From assembly GCA_963971305.1 (NCBI GenBank), contig OZ020306.1, positions 53,604,686 to 53,668,685 on the forward strand: a stretch of DNA of 64,000 nt, written 5' to 3'. The position numbers and the translations under genes were made by a program. The notes beneath the pieces are model-generated. The model had not been told where the DNA came from. It was given only the letters and a program-made list of their open reading frames with translations, and searched no databases. Below are positions 22,396 to 34,796 of this stretch, piece by piece (position 1 is the stretch's first letter; every line of letters starts with the position of its first letter). This stretch comes from Arcuatula senhousia (Eukaryota; Mollusca; Bivalvia; Mytilida; Mytilidae).

Positions 22396-23061
22396 TAAAA
22401 AAGTCTCAATGGCTTTTTTCTTCGTTTTAGAGCTTTTTATAAAAAATCTTAATGTAATATAGCCTATTTTGAGGGGATTCCACAGAGTTCAAAATTGCCG
22501 CTCTGGTTACCATGACAACGCTCGTCAATAGAGATGAACTGAGGTTAACATTGTTATCAGTATGTCTAAAATACAGTGTAAAATAAATATCATAAAAATC
22601 TGTGACATGTTATGTCCGAACCATTTTGGTTCTTATGGAGAATGACTTATGATGTCATCAAGCTGGAAAGGTTTGATTGGAGTCCCCATGGAAAATGAGA
22701 ATATTCTCAGACTTAAGTATTTTTAAAGTTTTGTGGCGCCCAGGCCAGGTGCAGCTTCAAGTTTTTTCTCACTGGAATGGTACGCCGTACACTTATATTC
22801 AACCGTATTGAGTGCATAATTAGAAGTGTTACATTGACACAGTGGTATTAATAATGGCATATCTAAACAGAGCCTTTATATGAAGGGTGAAAGATCAGTA
22901 TGGGTTGGCAAAAGTGGAAAATCTAGTATATATTAATTTTTCCTACCCGAATTTTAGGGGAAGAGTCAGTATAAACTGATATTTCCGGGGGGAAATTTCA
23001 GTATGTACTGATTTTTTCCGGGAGGAGATGAGTAGGGGGTAGAACTAGTATGTAACACCGG

Positions 23062-24314
23062 CAATATCGTCTGTTAAAGTCTCATCTTGGATACTTCCCT
23101 CCAAATTTTAAAAGACGACTGAAAACATGGTTAATTATATTAGAGACAGTGGCGGATATATTGGTTTCAGCCGCTTATTTAGTTACAATTTCTAATCGAT
23201 TTCAGGCACAATAAGTCCCCCTCCACTTCGGTGGCAGGTCGGTACGTAGAACCCTTCCCCTTTTGGAAAATTACTGAATCCGCCCCTGTTAATTTTATTT
23301 TAGATGAAGCTTCTAAAATGTGAATGTATTTTGTATGTGTTAAGCATTTTCATTGTCGTGAAATTAATTTTTTTATACATATTCAAAATTTTAATGCTTC
23401 ATTAGGTTAATATTTAGTTAAGATACTGGGTTTTACTTACGTTTGAGATCTAGTGTTTACGTGTATAATTTATACAATGAGTTGCAAATAGTTGTCCGTA
23501 ACATAATTTGGTACGTTTTCGCCAAAAATATAAGGCACTTTTTATATTATTTTCTAGCTTTAAATAGTACAACATACCAAAAACACCTCAAAAGTCAAGC
23601 ACACCTTTGACAAAATTTGAAAACCTTGGTACGTTTTCGCCAAAAATATAAGGCACTTTTTATATTATTTTCTAGCTTTAAATAGCTTTAAATGGTACAA
23701 CATACCAAAAACACCACATAAGTCAAGCACACCTTTGACAAAATTTGAAAACCTTACTTTTATTGAACATAGAAGGTAAGAAAATCAACAATGACCACAT
23801 ATTAATGTTCATGTCTCCAAACAACCCTCAAAATGTACAAACCATTCAAATAAAAATCCAATATTCAAAATTTATACAATCAATAATCAATCAGATTATA
23901 ATAAAAATGTAAATATTGATCAGTCTTCAGTTACATTCAATTTTCTCTAAATGTGACATATTCAATATCATATCATTCATCTGAAGTATACAGTTTGTAA
24001 CTAAAAAGAAGTCTTGCGGTATTTTCTTGACCTCGTTATACCATTTGTTTGATTTTGAGGACAATTAATGTTGCGTGAATTAAAAAAATAAGGAATGTTT
24101 TTGGTACTTTTATTCATGTTTCTAAAAATAAAAAAAAAATATAGAAAATAATGATTGATTTTGAAAATTTTAATTATAAATAATTGTTTAATACAAATAA
24201 TTAAGCATGTGATATACATTTTTTTTTCGTGTGTGATCCTTCAGGTAAAAGAATAATTTAAAAAATGAAACCGTTAGTGGTTTTTATAGGGTAACTGTTC
24301 AAAATGTAGTTTTT
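23062..24314. other. AT-rich sequence with a tandem duplication; no gene seen
   Basis: It contains a two-copy direct repeat (23509-23625 and 23626-23754) starting TTGGTACGTTTTCGCC and ending in GACAAAATTTGAAAACC. The second copy has an extra AGCTTTAAAT. The remainder is AT-rich, with no recognisable gene, up to the T-run before P4. Confidence 0.6.
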
Positions 24315-25890
24315 ATACGACCGCAGAAAATTTGCGGACGTATTATGGTATGATGCTGTCGTCGTCGTCGTCGTCGTCGTCGTCGGTGTCTGTTAACTTT
24401 TTAGTGTTTCCACAATAACTTTAGTTCCAGTTATCCGATTGCTATGAAACTTTAAAATGATGTTCCTTACCATAAAAGGATGAATGGGATTGATTTTAGG
24501 GGTCCCCCCATTTTTCGTTTAGAAATAAGGGGCCAAAAAGTGCCAAAAATACTACTTTTTTGTTCGTTTCCACAATAACTTTAGTTCTAGTTATCCGATT
24601 GCTATGAAATTTGACAGTGATGTTCCTTACCATACAAGGATGAATGGGATTGATTTTGGGGCCCCCTTTTTTTGTTTCGAAATTAGGGGCCCAAAAGGGG
24701 CAAAAAATTCAAATATTTTACTTGTTTCCACCATAACTTTGGTCCTAGTTGGCATATTGCTGTGAAATTTGTGAAGAATGTTTCTTACAATAAAAGAATG
24801 AACCTGATGAATTTTCGCGCGCCCTTTTTCTCCATTGTGTAATTAGGGGCCAAAAGGGGCCAAAATAAAAACTTTTTTATTTGTGGTCCGATTTTGAAAT
24901 TTTATTTTGCATGTTTGTTTTTGTCAAATAGCGGATACAAAATTAAGAATTAAATTTTGCGACCCCCCCTTTTCCCCCCTATTACGTAATTAGGGGCCAA
25001 ATGGGGCCAAAATCGAAACTTTTTTATTTGTGGTCCGATTTTGAAGTTTATTCTTGTCAGGTAGCGAATCCCAATTTGAGAATTAATTTTTGCGACCATC
25101 CCTTTTTTCACTTGTTTTGTAATTAGGGGCTAAAAGGGGCCGTAATCAAAATTATTTATTTCAGGTTTGTTTTTGAAAATTTTTTTGGCAAGTTTATTTT
25201 TGTCAAGTAGCGAATCCAAATTTGAGAATTTATTTTTGCGACCCCCACCCCTTTTTCACCTGTTGCATAATAAGGGGCCAAAAGGGGTCGAAATCGAAAC
25301 TTTTTTAATTCTTGTCCGACTTTGATAATTTTATTTGCAAGTTTATTCTTGTCAAATAGCAGATATGTTTTGTGTCCCCTTTTTAGCTCACCTGGCCAAA
25401 GGCCATGTGAGCTATTGCCATCACTTGGCGTCCGTCGTCGTCCGTCGTCGTCCTCCGTCGTCGTTAACTTTTCTTCAAACTTCTTCTCCTCTGAAACGGC
25501 TGCACAGATTCAAACCAAATTTGGTCTGGTGGTACTTTAGGGTATTCCCCACAGAACTGATGTGGGGATTTTTGATTCGTCGAAAAACATGGCCGCCGTT
25601 GCTAAAAATAGACCAGGGGGGTCAGACTACTGTTTTTGGCTTGTAAATCAAAAAGTATAAGAGATAGATGAATCTGATGCCACGCTACTGCTTCAGCATC
25701 AAAAGTTCTACAAAAGTCTCCATTGAGTCGAAGTTGTCAGATGACCCCTTATGGGAGTTACGGCCCCTTAAAGGTGAAAAATAGCATTTTTTCATGTTTT
25801 TAGCCTATGGAATGAAAACTATTGCAGATAGAGAGAAGCTGTTGCTTGCTTAAATGTTCAGCTCATTTAGCTCTACAAAAGTCTCCATAA

Positions 25891-26364
25891 GGTACCAGTC
25901 TTGTATTGTAAGTTCTTGCGCGGGTGGACGTCAAAACATGGATGCTATTAAAATATAGTGTCTTTTCTCTGTGTTGTTTGCAGCATTCATTTTCAAGCAT
26001 TTGTTTCTAACTTTTGGCTCTTATTGATGGTAAGACACCACACTATGACATCATTAACTTTTAGAAATGAGAAAATTGCATTTTCAAATAAAAAAGTATT
26101 CATGAAAAGGGGGGTATTTTTGCTTTTTGAAGTGAAAGTGAAAGTAGAAAAAAAATATTTTTAGTTCAAACTTCTGTAGTGTACCAAAGTTCGTGGCACT
26201 TTTTTTCATTTCCCCCTTCAAAATGACTTTTGACACTTCTTTTATTGAAAAAATATAGCAAAAGTTTTATTGAATCATTTTAAGTATTTTTTAAAAAATT
26301 CCGAAAATCTCAGGTGTACTTATATAATTGAAGTCTATGGGAAAAACAATACAAGACTGAGACC
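25891..26364. repeat. T1: terminal-type repeat of the composite element (474 bp)
   Basis: This unit is bounded by the 18-bp inverted pair. It is about 6 bp longer than T2-T4 because of an extra TTATATA-like stretch near the GTGTACT word, and has TAGTGTC where the others have TAGTGCC. It contains TTCTTGCGCGGGTGGACG near the left end and AAAGTGAAAGTAGAAAA in the middle. No coding function is recognised. Confidence 0.8.
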
Positions 26365-27619
26365 TGAGTACTGGTTTTCATAGTAAAGTTGAATATCAAA
26401 TAAGTGTTTTTTATCTGTTTTATTCCATTGAAAACCACATTGTTGACCACTTTATGAAGAATTCTAAAACTTTTTTCATGATTTGCTAAAGCTACCCTTC
26501 ATTTTTTGTTTAAATGGTACTTTCTCACCAAATTTGGACATTCAATTAGACTTTGTCTTTAATATGAGAAACAGTGGATTTAGAAGTCTATAGTTTTTAG
26601 TTTTAGTAAGAATAACTTTATAGCATAGCATTCATTCAATTTAAACTGCTTTATTTCATCCGTTTTAATTTTTTCAGCACTTTGCATATGTTTAGTTGAA
26701 ACTAAGAAATTATGGCTTTCTTTACATATCCACACATATGGGAATTGGTCTGTTTTTAGAAATGATGACTTTCGAACCAAACAAATGGTGTGAAAATGTT
26801 CTAGATATACTTTATGATTGATTTCAGTCAAAAAACTCCAAATTTATTCAATATTTTATTCTTTATGGTGTTTTGTGATGTGCAACATATAGGCTTCTTG
26901 TGTGCGGTAAGTTAAAAACTGTGATTTTACAGTAAATGAGACCACTTTCTGTACAAATCTGATAAGCTTGCACAATATCTTGGTGATTTCTGTGTTGTAC
27001 ACCTTCTTTTCATAGACCAACTTAAGTTTCAACAGCCTAATATCTGAATTCCTTGAAAAAGTTGGCTTATTATGTATGCCTGGGGCACCAATTTCACCTG
27101 AAAAATTCTTAATTTAGCATATAAAATCCATCTCAATTCCAAATAATGTTTTTCATTCCACATGTATCAATCTATTTACCATAGTCTTGCCAATTTTGTC
27201 ATATTCAAGCACTTAATAGGCCTGGTTTAGATATTTGGATAAACATGAGGCTCCAAGTTGTCTTTGTAGTAAAAAATGTGGTTCTGAACATAGTTTTTTT
27301 TTCCTTCTTGAAGGTCTAAAAACCCCAACATGATAATATTTATGCACTCAAATCCTTGCTCAGGTATTATTGGCATCTTTTCAACCCATATCTTCTGTTT
27401 GAACATAACCCAACAATTACAGAAACATAAAGTGTTCATTTTAAGTCACTACAAAGAAAACTGGCCAAAACCTTGAAGAGGGTACCCTTTTTAAAATTGT
27501 AATAAAAAAATCCATGAAAGAATTATGGCAATGATTTTTTCTTAGTTTTATTGAGAAATGTCTAAGGAAACAGAAAAACAACAACATTTAGAATTATTTA
27601 ATCACCTTTGATCCTAATA
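26365..27619. repeat. B1: body unit of the composite element
   Basis: The body runs from TGAGTACTGGTTTTCATAG to CACCTTTGATCCTAATA, about 1255 bp. It is AT-rich. Open frames of 83 and 70 codons on the minus strand recur in nearly every unit simply because the units are nearly identical. Amino-acid composition and motifs do not suggest a protein. Confidence 0.78.
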
Positions 27620-28087
27620 GGTACCAGTCTTGTATTGTAAGTTCTTGCGCGGGTGGACGTCAAAACATGGATGCTATTAAAATATAGTGCCTTTTCTCTG
27701 TGTTGTTTGCAGCATTCATTTTCAAGCATTTGTTTCTAACTTTTGGCTCTTATTGATGGTAAGACACCACACTATGACATCATTAACTTTTAGAAATGAG
27801 AAAATTGCATTTTCAAATAAAAAAGTATTCATGAAAAGGGGGGTATTTTTGCTTTTTGAAGTGAAAGTGAAAGTAGAAAAAAAATATTTTTAGTTCAAAC
27901 TTCTGTAGTGTACCAAAGTTCGTGGCACTTTTTTTCATTTCCCCCTTCAAAATGACTTTTGACACTTCTTTTATTGAAAAAATATAGCAAAAGTTTTATT
28001 GAATCATTTTAAGTATTTTTTAAAAAATTCCGAAAATCTCAGGTGTACTATTGAAGTCTATGGGAAAAACAATACAAGACTGAGACC
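27620..28087. repeat. T2: internal T repeat (468 bp)
   Basis: T2 is bounded by GGTACCAGTCTTG and CAAGACTGAGACC. It is preceded by CCTAATA and followed by TGAGTAC, so it is not flanked by its own target duplication. This shows it is part of the repeating unit, not a separate insertion. Confidence 0.78.
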
Positions 28088-31000
28088 TGAGTACTGGTTT
28101 TCATAGTAAAGTTGAATATCAAATAAGTGTTTTTTATCTGTTTTATTCCATTGAAAACCACATTGTTGACCACTTTATGAAGAATTCTAAAACTTTTTTC
28201 ATGATTTGCTAAAGCTACCCTTCATTTTTTGTTTAAATGGTACTTTCTCACCAAATTTGGACATTCAATTAGACTTTGTCTTTAATATGAGAAACAGTGG
28301 ATTTAGAAGTCTATAGTTTTTAGTTTTAGTAAGAATAACTTTATAGCATTTAAACTGCTTTATTTCATCCGTTTTAATTTTTTCAGCACTTTGCATATGT
28401 TTAGTTGAAACTAAGAAATTATGGCTTTCTTTACATATCCACACATATGGGAATTGGTCTGTTTTTAGAAATGATGACTTTCGAACCAAACAAATGGTGT
28501 GAAAATGTTCTAGATATACTTTATGATTGATTTCAGTCAAAAAACTCCAAATTTATTCAATATTTTATTCTTTATGGTGTTTTGTGATGTGCAACATATA
28601 GGCTTCTTGTGTGCGGTAAGTTAAAAACTGTGATTTTACAGTAAATGAGACCACTTTCTGTACAAATCTGATAAGCTTGCACAATATCTTGGTGATTTCT
28701 GTGTTGTACACCTTCTTTTCATAGACCAACTTAAGTTTCAACAGCCTAATATCTGAATTCCTTGAAAAAGTTGGCTTATTATGTATGCCTGGGGCACCAA
28801 TTTCACCTGAAAAATTCTTAATTTAGCATATAAAATCCATCTCAATTCCAAATAATGTTTTTCATTCCACATGTATCAATCTATTTACCATAGTCTTGCC
28901 AATTTTGTCATATTCAAGCACTTAATAGGCCTGGTTTAGATATTTGGATAAACATGAGGCTCCAAGTTGTCTTTGTAGTAAAAAATGTGGTTCTGAACAT
29001 AGTTTTTTTTTCCTTCTTGAAGGTCTAAAAACCCCAACATGATAATATTTATGCACTCAAATCCTTGCTCAGGTATTATTGGCATCTTTTCAACCCATAT
29101 CTTCTGTTTGAACATAACCCAACAATTACAGAAACATAAAGTGTTCATTTTAAGTCACTACAAAGAAAACTGGCCAAAACCTTGAAGAGGGTACCCTTTT
29201 TAAAATTGTAATAAAAAAATCCATGAAAGAATTATGGCAATGATTTTTTCTTAGTTTTATTGAGAAATGTCTAAGGAAACAGAAAAACAACAACATTTAG
29301 AATTATTTAATCACCTTTGATCCTGAGTACTGGTTTTCATAGTAAAGTTGAATATCAAATAAGTGTTTTTTATCTGTTTTATTCCATTGAAAACCACATT
29401 GTTGACCACTTTATGAAGAATTCTAAAACTTTTTTCATGATTTGCTAAAGCTACCCTTCATTTTTTGTTTAAATGGTACTTTCTCACCAAATTTGGACAT
29501 TCAATTAGACTTTGTCTTTAATATGAGAAACAGTGGATTTAGAAGTCTATAGTTTTTAGTTTTAGTAAGAATAACTTTATAGCATAGCATTCATTCAATT
29601 TAAACTGCTTTATTTCATCCGTTTTAATTTTTTCAGCACTTTGCATATGTTTAGTTGAAACTAAGAAATTATGGCTTTCTTTACATATCCACACATATGG
29701 GAATTGGTCTGTTTTTAGAAATGATGACTTTCGAACCAAACAAATGGTGTGAAAATGTTCTAGATATACTTTATGATTGATTTCAGTCAAAAAACTCCAA
29801 ATTTATTCAATATTTTATTCTTTATGGTGTTTTGTGATGTGCAACATATAGGCTTCTTGTGTGCGGTAAGTTAAAAACTGTGATTTTACAGTAAATGAGA
29901 CCACTTTCTGTACAAATCTGATAAGCTTGCACAATATCTTGGTGATTTCTGTGTTGTACACCTTCTTTTCATAGACCAACTTAAGTTTCAACAGCCTAAT
30001 ATCTGAATTCCTTGAAAAAGTTGGCTTATTATGTATGCCTGGGGCACCAATTTCACCTGAAAAATTCTTAATTTAGCATATAAAATCCATCTCAATTCCA
30101 AATAATGTTTTTCATTCCACATGTATCAATCTATTTACCATAGTCTTGCCAATTTTGTCATATTCAAGCACTTAATAGGCCTGGTTTAGATATTTGGATA
30201 AACATGAGGCTCCAAGTTGTCTTTGTAGTAAAAAATGTGGTTCTGAACATAGTTTTTTTTTCCTTCTTGAAGGTCTAAAAACCCCAACATGATAATATTT
30301 ATGCACTCAAATCCTTGCTCAGGTATTATTGGCATCTTTTCAACCCATATCTTCTGTTTGAACATAACCCAACAATTACAGAAACATAAAGTGTTCATTT
30401 TAAGTCACTACAAAGAAAACTGGCCAAAACCTTGAAGAGGGTACCCTTTTTAAAATTGTAATAAAAAAATCCATGAAAGAATTATGGCAATGATTTTTTC
30501 TTAGTTTTATTGAGAAATGTCTAAGGAAACAGAAAAACAACAACATTTAGAATTATTTAATCACCTTTGATCCTGAGTACTGGTTTTCATAGTAAAGTTG
30601 AATATCAAATAAGTGTTTTTTATCTGTTTTATTCCATTGAAAACCACATTGTTGACCACTTTATGAAGAATTCTAAAACTTTTTTCATGATTTGCTAAAG
30701 CTACTCTTCATTTTTTGTTTAAATGGTACTTTCTCACCAAATTTGGACATTCAATTAGACTTTGTCTTTAATATGAGAAACAGTGGATTTAGAAGTCTAT
30801 AGTTTTTAGTTTTAGTAAGAATAACTTTATAGCATAGCATTCATTCAATTTAAACTGCTTTATTTCATCCGTTTTAATTTTTTCAGCACTTTGCATATGT
30901 TTAGTTGAAACTAAGAAATTATGGCTTTCTTTACATATCCACACATATGGGAATTGGTCTGTTTTTAGAAATGATGACTTTCGAACCAAACAAATGGTGT

Positions 31001-34000
31001 GAAAATGTTCTAGATATACTTTATGATTGATTTCAGTCAAAAAACTCCAAATTTATTCAATATTTTATTCTTTATGGTGTTTTGTGATGTGCAACATATA
31101 GGCTTCTTGTGTGCGGTAAGTTAAAAACTGTGATTTTACAGTAAATGAGACCACTTTCTGTACAAATCTGATAAGCTTGCACAATATCTTGGTGATTTCT
31201 GTGTTGTACACCTTCTTTTCATAGACCAACTTAAGTTTCAACAGCCTAATATCTGAATTCCTTGAAAAAGTTGGCTTATTATGTATGCCTGGGGCACCAA
31301 TTTCACCTGAAAAATTCTTAATTTAGCATATAAAATCCATCTCAATTCCAAATAATGTTTTTCATTCCACATGTATCAATCTATTTACCATAGTCTTGCC
31401 AATTTTGTCATATTCAAGCACTTAATAGGCCTGGTTTAGATATTTGGATAAACATGAGGCTCCAAGTTGTCTTTGTAGTAAAAAATGTGGTTCTGAACAT
31501 AGTTTTTTTTTCCTTCTTGAAGGTCTAAAAACCCCAACATGATAATATTTATGCACTCAAATCCTTGCTCAGGTATTATTGGCATCTTTTCAACCCATAT
31601 CTTCTGTTTGAACATAACCCAACAATTACAGAAACATAAAGTGTTCATTTTAAGTCACTACAAAGAAAACTGGCCAAAACCTTGAAGAGGGTACCCTTTT
31701 TAAAATTGTAATAAAAAAATCCATGAAAGAATTATGGCAATGATTTTTTCTTAGTTTTATTGAGAAATGTCTAAGGAAACAGAAAAACAACAACATTTAG
31801 AATTATTTAATCACCTTTGATCCTGAGTACTGGTTTTCATAGTAAAGTTGAATATCAAATAAGTGTTTTTTATCTGTTTTATTCCATTGAAAACCACATT
31901 GTTGACCACTTTATGAAGAATTCTAAAACTTTTTTCATGATTTGCTAAAGCTACCCTTCATTTTTTGTTTAAATGGTACTTTCTCACCAAATTTGGACAT
32001 TCAATTAGACTTTGTCTTTAATATGAGAAACAGTGGATTTAGAAGTCTATAGTTTTTAGTTTTAGTAAGAATAACTTTATAGCATAGCATTCATTCAATT
32101 TAAACTGCTTTATTTCATCCGTTTTAATTTTTTCAGCACTTTGCATATGTTTAGTTGAAACTAAGAAATTATGGCTTTCTTTACATATCCACACATATGG
32201 GAATTGGTCTGTTTTTAGAAATGATGACTTTCGAACCAAACAAATGGTGTGAAAATGTTCTAGATATACTTTATGATTGATTTCAGTCAAAAAACTCCAA
32301 ATTTATTCAATATTTTATTCTTTATGGTGTTTTGTGATGTGCAACATATAGGCTTCTTGTGTGCGGTAAGTTAAAAACTGTGATTTTACAGTAAATGAGA
32401 CCACTTTCTGTACAAATCTGATAAGCTTGCACAATATCTTGGTGATTTCTGTGTTGTACACCTTCTTTTCATAGACCAACTTAAGTTTCAACAGCCTAAT
32501 ATCTGAATTCCTTGAAAAAGTTGGCTTATTATGTATGCCTGGGGCACCAATTTCACCTGAAAAATTCTTAATTTAGCATATAAAATCCATCTCAATTCCA
32601 AATAATGTTTTTCATTCCACATGTATCAATCTATTTACCATAGTCTTGCCAATTTTGTCATATTCAAGCACTTAATAGGCCTGGTTTAGATATTTGGATA
32701 AACATGAGGCTCCAAGTTGTCTTTGTAGTAAAAAATGTGGTTCTGAACATAGTTTTTTTTTCCTTCTTGAAGGTCTAAAAACCCCAACATGATAATATTT
32801 ATGCACTCAAATCCTTGCTCAGGTATTATTGGCATCTTTTCAACCCATATCTTCTGTTTGAACATAACCCAACAATTACAGAAACATAAAGTGTTCATTT
32901 TAAGTCACTACAAAGAAAACTGGCCAAAACCTTGAAGAGGGTACCCTTTTTAAAATTGTAATAAAAAAATCCATGAAAGAATTATGGCAATGATTTTTTC
33001 TTAGTTTTATTGAGAAATGTCTAAGGAAACAGAAAAACAACAACATTTAGAATTATTTAATCACCTTTGATCCTGAGTACTGGTTTTCATAGTAAAGTTG
33101 AATATCAAATAAGTGTTTTTTATCTGTTTTATTCCATTGAAAACCACATTGTTGACCACTTTATGAAGAATTCTAAAACTTTTTTCATGATTTGCTAAAG
33201 CTACCCTTCATTTTTTGTTTAAATGGTACTTTCTCACCAAATTTGGACATTCAATTAGACTTTGTCTTTAATATGAGAAACAGTGGATTTAGAAGTCTAT
33301 AGTTTTTAGTTTTAGTAAGAATAACTTTATAGCATAGCATTCATTCAATTTAAACTGCTTTATTTCATCCGTTTTAATTTTTTCAGCACTTTGCATATGT
33401 TTAGTTGAAACTAAGAAATTATGGCTTTCTTTACATATCCACACATATGGGAATTGGTCTGTTTTTAGAAATGATGACTTTCGAACCAAACAAATGGTGT
33501 GAAAATGTTCTAGATATACTTTATGATTGATTTCAGTCAAAAAACTCCAAATTTATTCAATATTTTATTCTTTATGGTGTTTTGTGATGTGCAACATATA
33601 GGCTTCTTGTGTGCGGTAAGTTAAAAACTGTGATTTTACAGTAAATGAGACCACTTTCTGTACAAATCTGATAAGCTTGCACAATATCTTGGTGATTTCT
33701 GTGTTGTACACCTTCTTTTCATAGACCAACTTAAGTTTCAACAGCCTAATATCTGAATTCCTTGAAAAAGTTGGCTTATTATGTATGCCTGGGGCACCAA
33801 TTTCACCTGAAAAATTCTTAATTTAGCATATAAAATCCATCTCAATTCCAAATAATGTTTTTCATTCCACATGTATCAATCTATTTACCATAGTCTTGCC
33901 AATTTTGTCATATTCAAGCACTTAATAGGCCTGGTTTAGATATTTGGATAAACATGAGGCTCCAAGTTGTCTTTGTAGTAAAAAATGTGGTTCTGAACAT

Positions 34001-34328
34001 AGTTTTTTTTTCCTTCTTGAAGGTCTAAAAACCCCAACATGATAATATTTATGCACTCAAATCCTTGCTCAGGTATTATTGGCATCTTTTCAACCCATAT
34101 CTTCTGTTTGAACATAACCCAACAATTACAGAAACATAAAGTGTTCATTTTAAGTCACTACAAAGAAAACTGGCCAAAACCTTGAAGAGGGTACCCTTTT
34201 TAAAATTGTAATAAAAAAATCCATGAAAGAATTATGGCAATGATTTTTTCTTAGTTTTATTGAGAAATGTCTAAGGAAACAGAAAAACAACAACATTTAG
34301 AATTATTTAATCACCTTTGATCCTAATA
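28088..34328. repeat. B2-B6: five head-to-tail body units without T
   Basis: Unit boundaries fall at 28088, 29324, 30574, 31824 and 33074. B3-B5 are exactly 1250 bp each. B2 lacks 14 bp (the repeated TAGCATTCATTCAAT region near 28347). B6 ends with CCTAATA before T3. Units are almost identical; one of the few differences I see is CTACTCTTC in B4 (about 30702). At B-B junctions the sequence reads GATCCTGAGTAC, which is what remains if T is deleted between two CCT trinucleotides. Confidence 0.82.
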
Positions 34329-34796
34329 GGTACCAGTCTTGTATTGTAAGTTCTTGCGCGGGTGGACGTCAAAACATGGATGCTATTAAAATATAGTGCC
34401 TTTTCTCTGTGTTGTTTGCAGCATTCATTTTCAAGCATTTGTTTCTAACTTTTGGCTCTTATTGATGGTAAGACACCACACTATGACATCATTAACTTTT
34501 AGAAATGAGAAAATTGCATTTTCAAATAAAAAAGTATTCATGAAAAGGGGGGTATTTTTGCTTTTTGAAGTGAAAGTGAAAGTAGAAAAAAAATATTTTT
34601 AGTTCAAACTTCTGTAGTGTACCAAAGTTCGTGGCACTTTTTTTCATTTCCCCCTTCAAAATGACTTTTGACACTTCTTTTATTGAAAAAATATAGCAAA
34701 AGTTTTATTGAATCATTTTAAGTATTTTTTAAAAAATTCCGAAAATCTCAGGTGTACTATTGAAGTCTATGGGAAAAACAATACAAGACTGAGACC
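34329..34796. repeat. T3: internal T repeat (468 bp)
   Basis: It matches T2 closely in length and sequence, with the same flanks (CCTAATA before, TGAGTAC after). Confidence 0.78.

Larger units (their letters stand above)
19352..22745. mobile_element. Long-armed foldback (inverted-repeat) element with 3-bp duplication
   Basis: The ends GCCTGGGCGCCAC and GTGGCGCCCAGGC are flanked by CAG (19349-19351 and 22746-22748). The left arm (19352 to about 20180) is inverted in the right arm (about 20434-20960 and 22400-22745), including GGTAACCATGG, GACTTGTGTCATTAGAAGC, ATTGAATGACCTT and CTGTGGAATC words. The loop is about 250 bp. The right arm is interrupted by the Penelope-like insertion. No transposase is visible, and the superfamily is unassigned. 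Confidence 0.75.
17573..23057. mobile_element. TIR DNA transposon, non-autonomous, Ginger-like (copy 1), with nested insertions
   Basis: Termini TGTTACATAC and GTATGTAACA are flanked by CCGG on both sides (17569-17572 and 23058-23061). The TIR continues as TAGTTTTTCCCCCC. Both ends carry clusters of short palindromic units built from AGTATATACT and CCCCCGGGGG-like blocks. Copy 2 (53931-55383) shares the internal sequence, for example TTTCAGGWCTGT and GCAACAAGACTATTTT, but lacks 19184-22770, which is a secondary insertion here. No transposase is visible. As I recall, Ginger elements have TGT-type ends and 4-bp CCGT-like duplications; that family call is inference. Confidence 0.78.
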
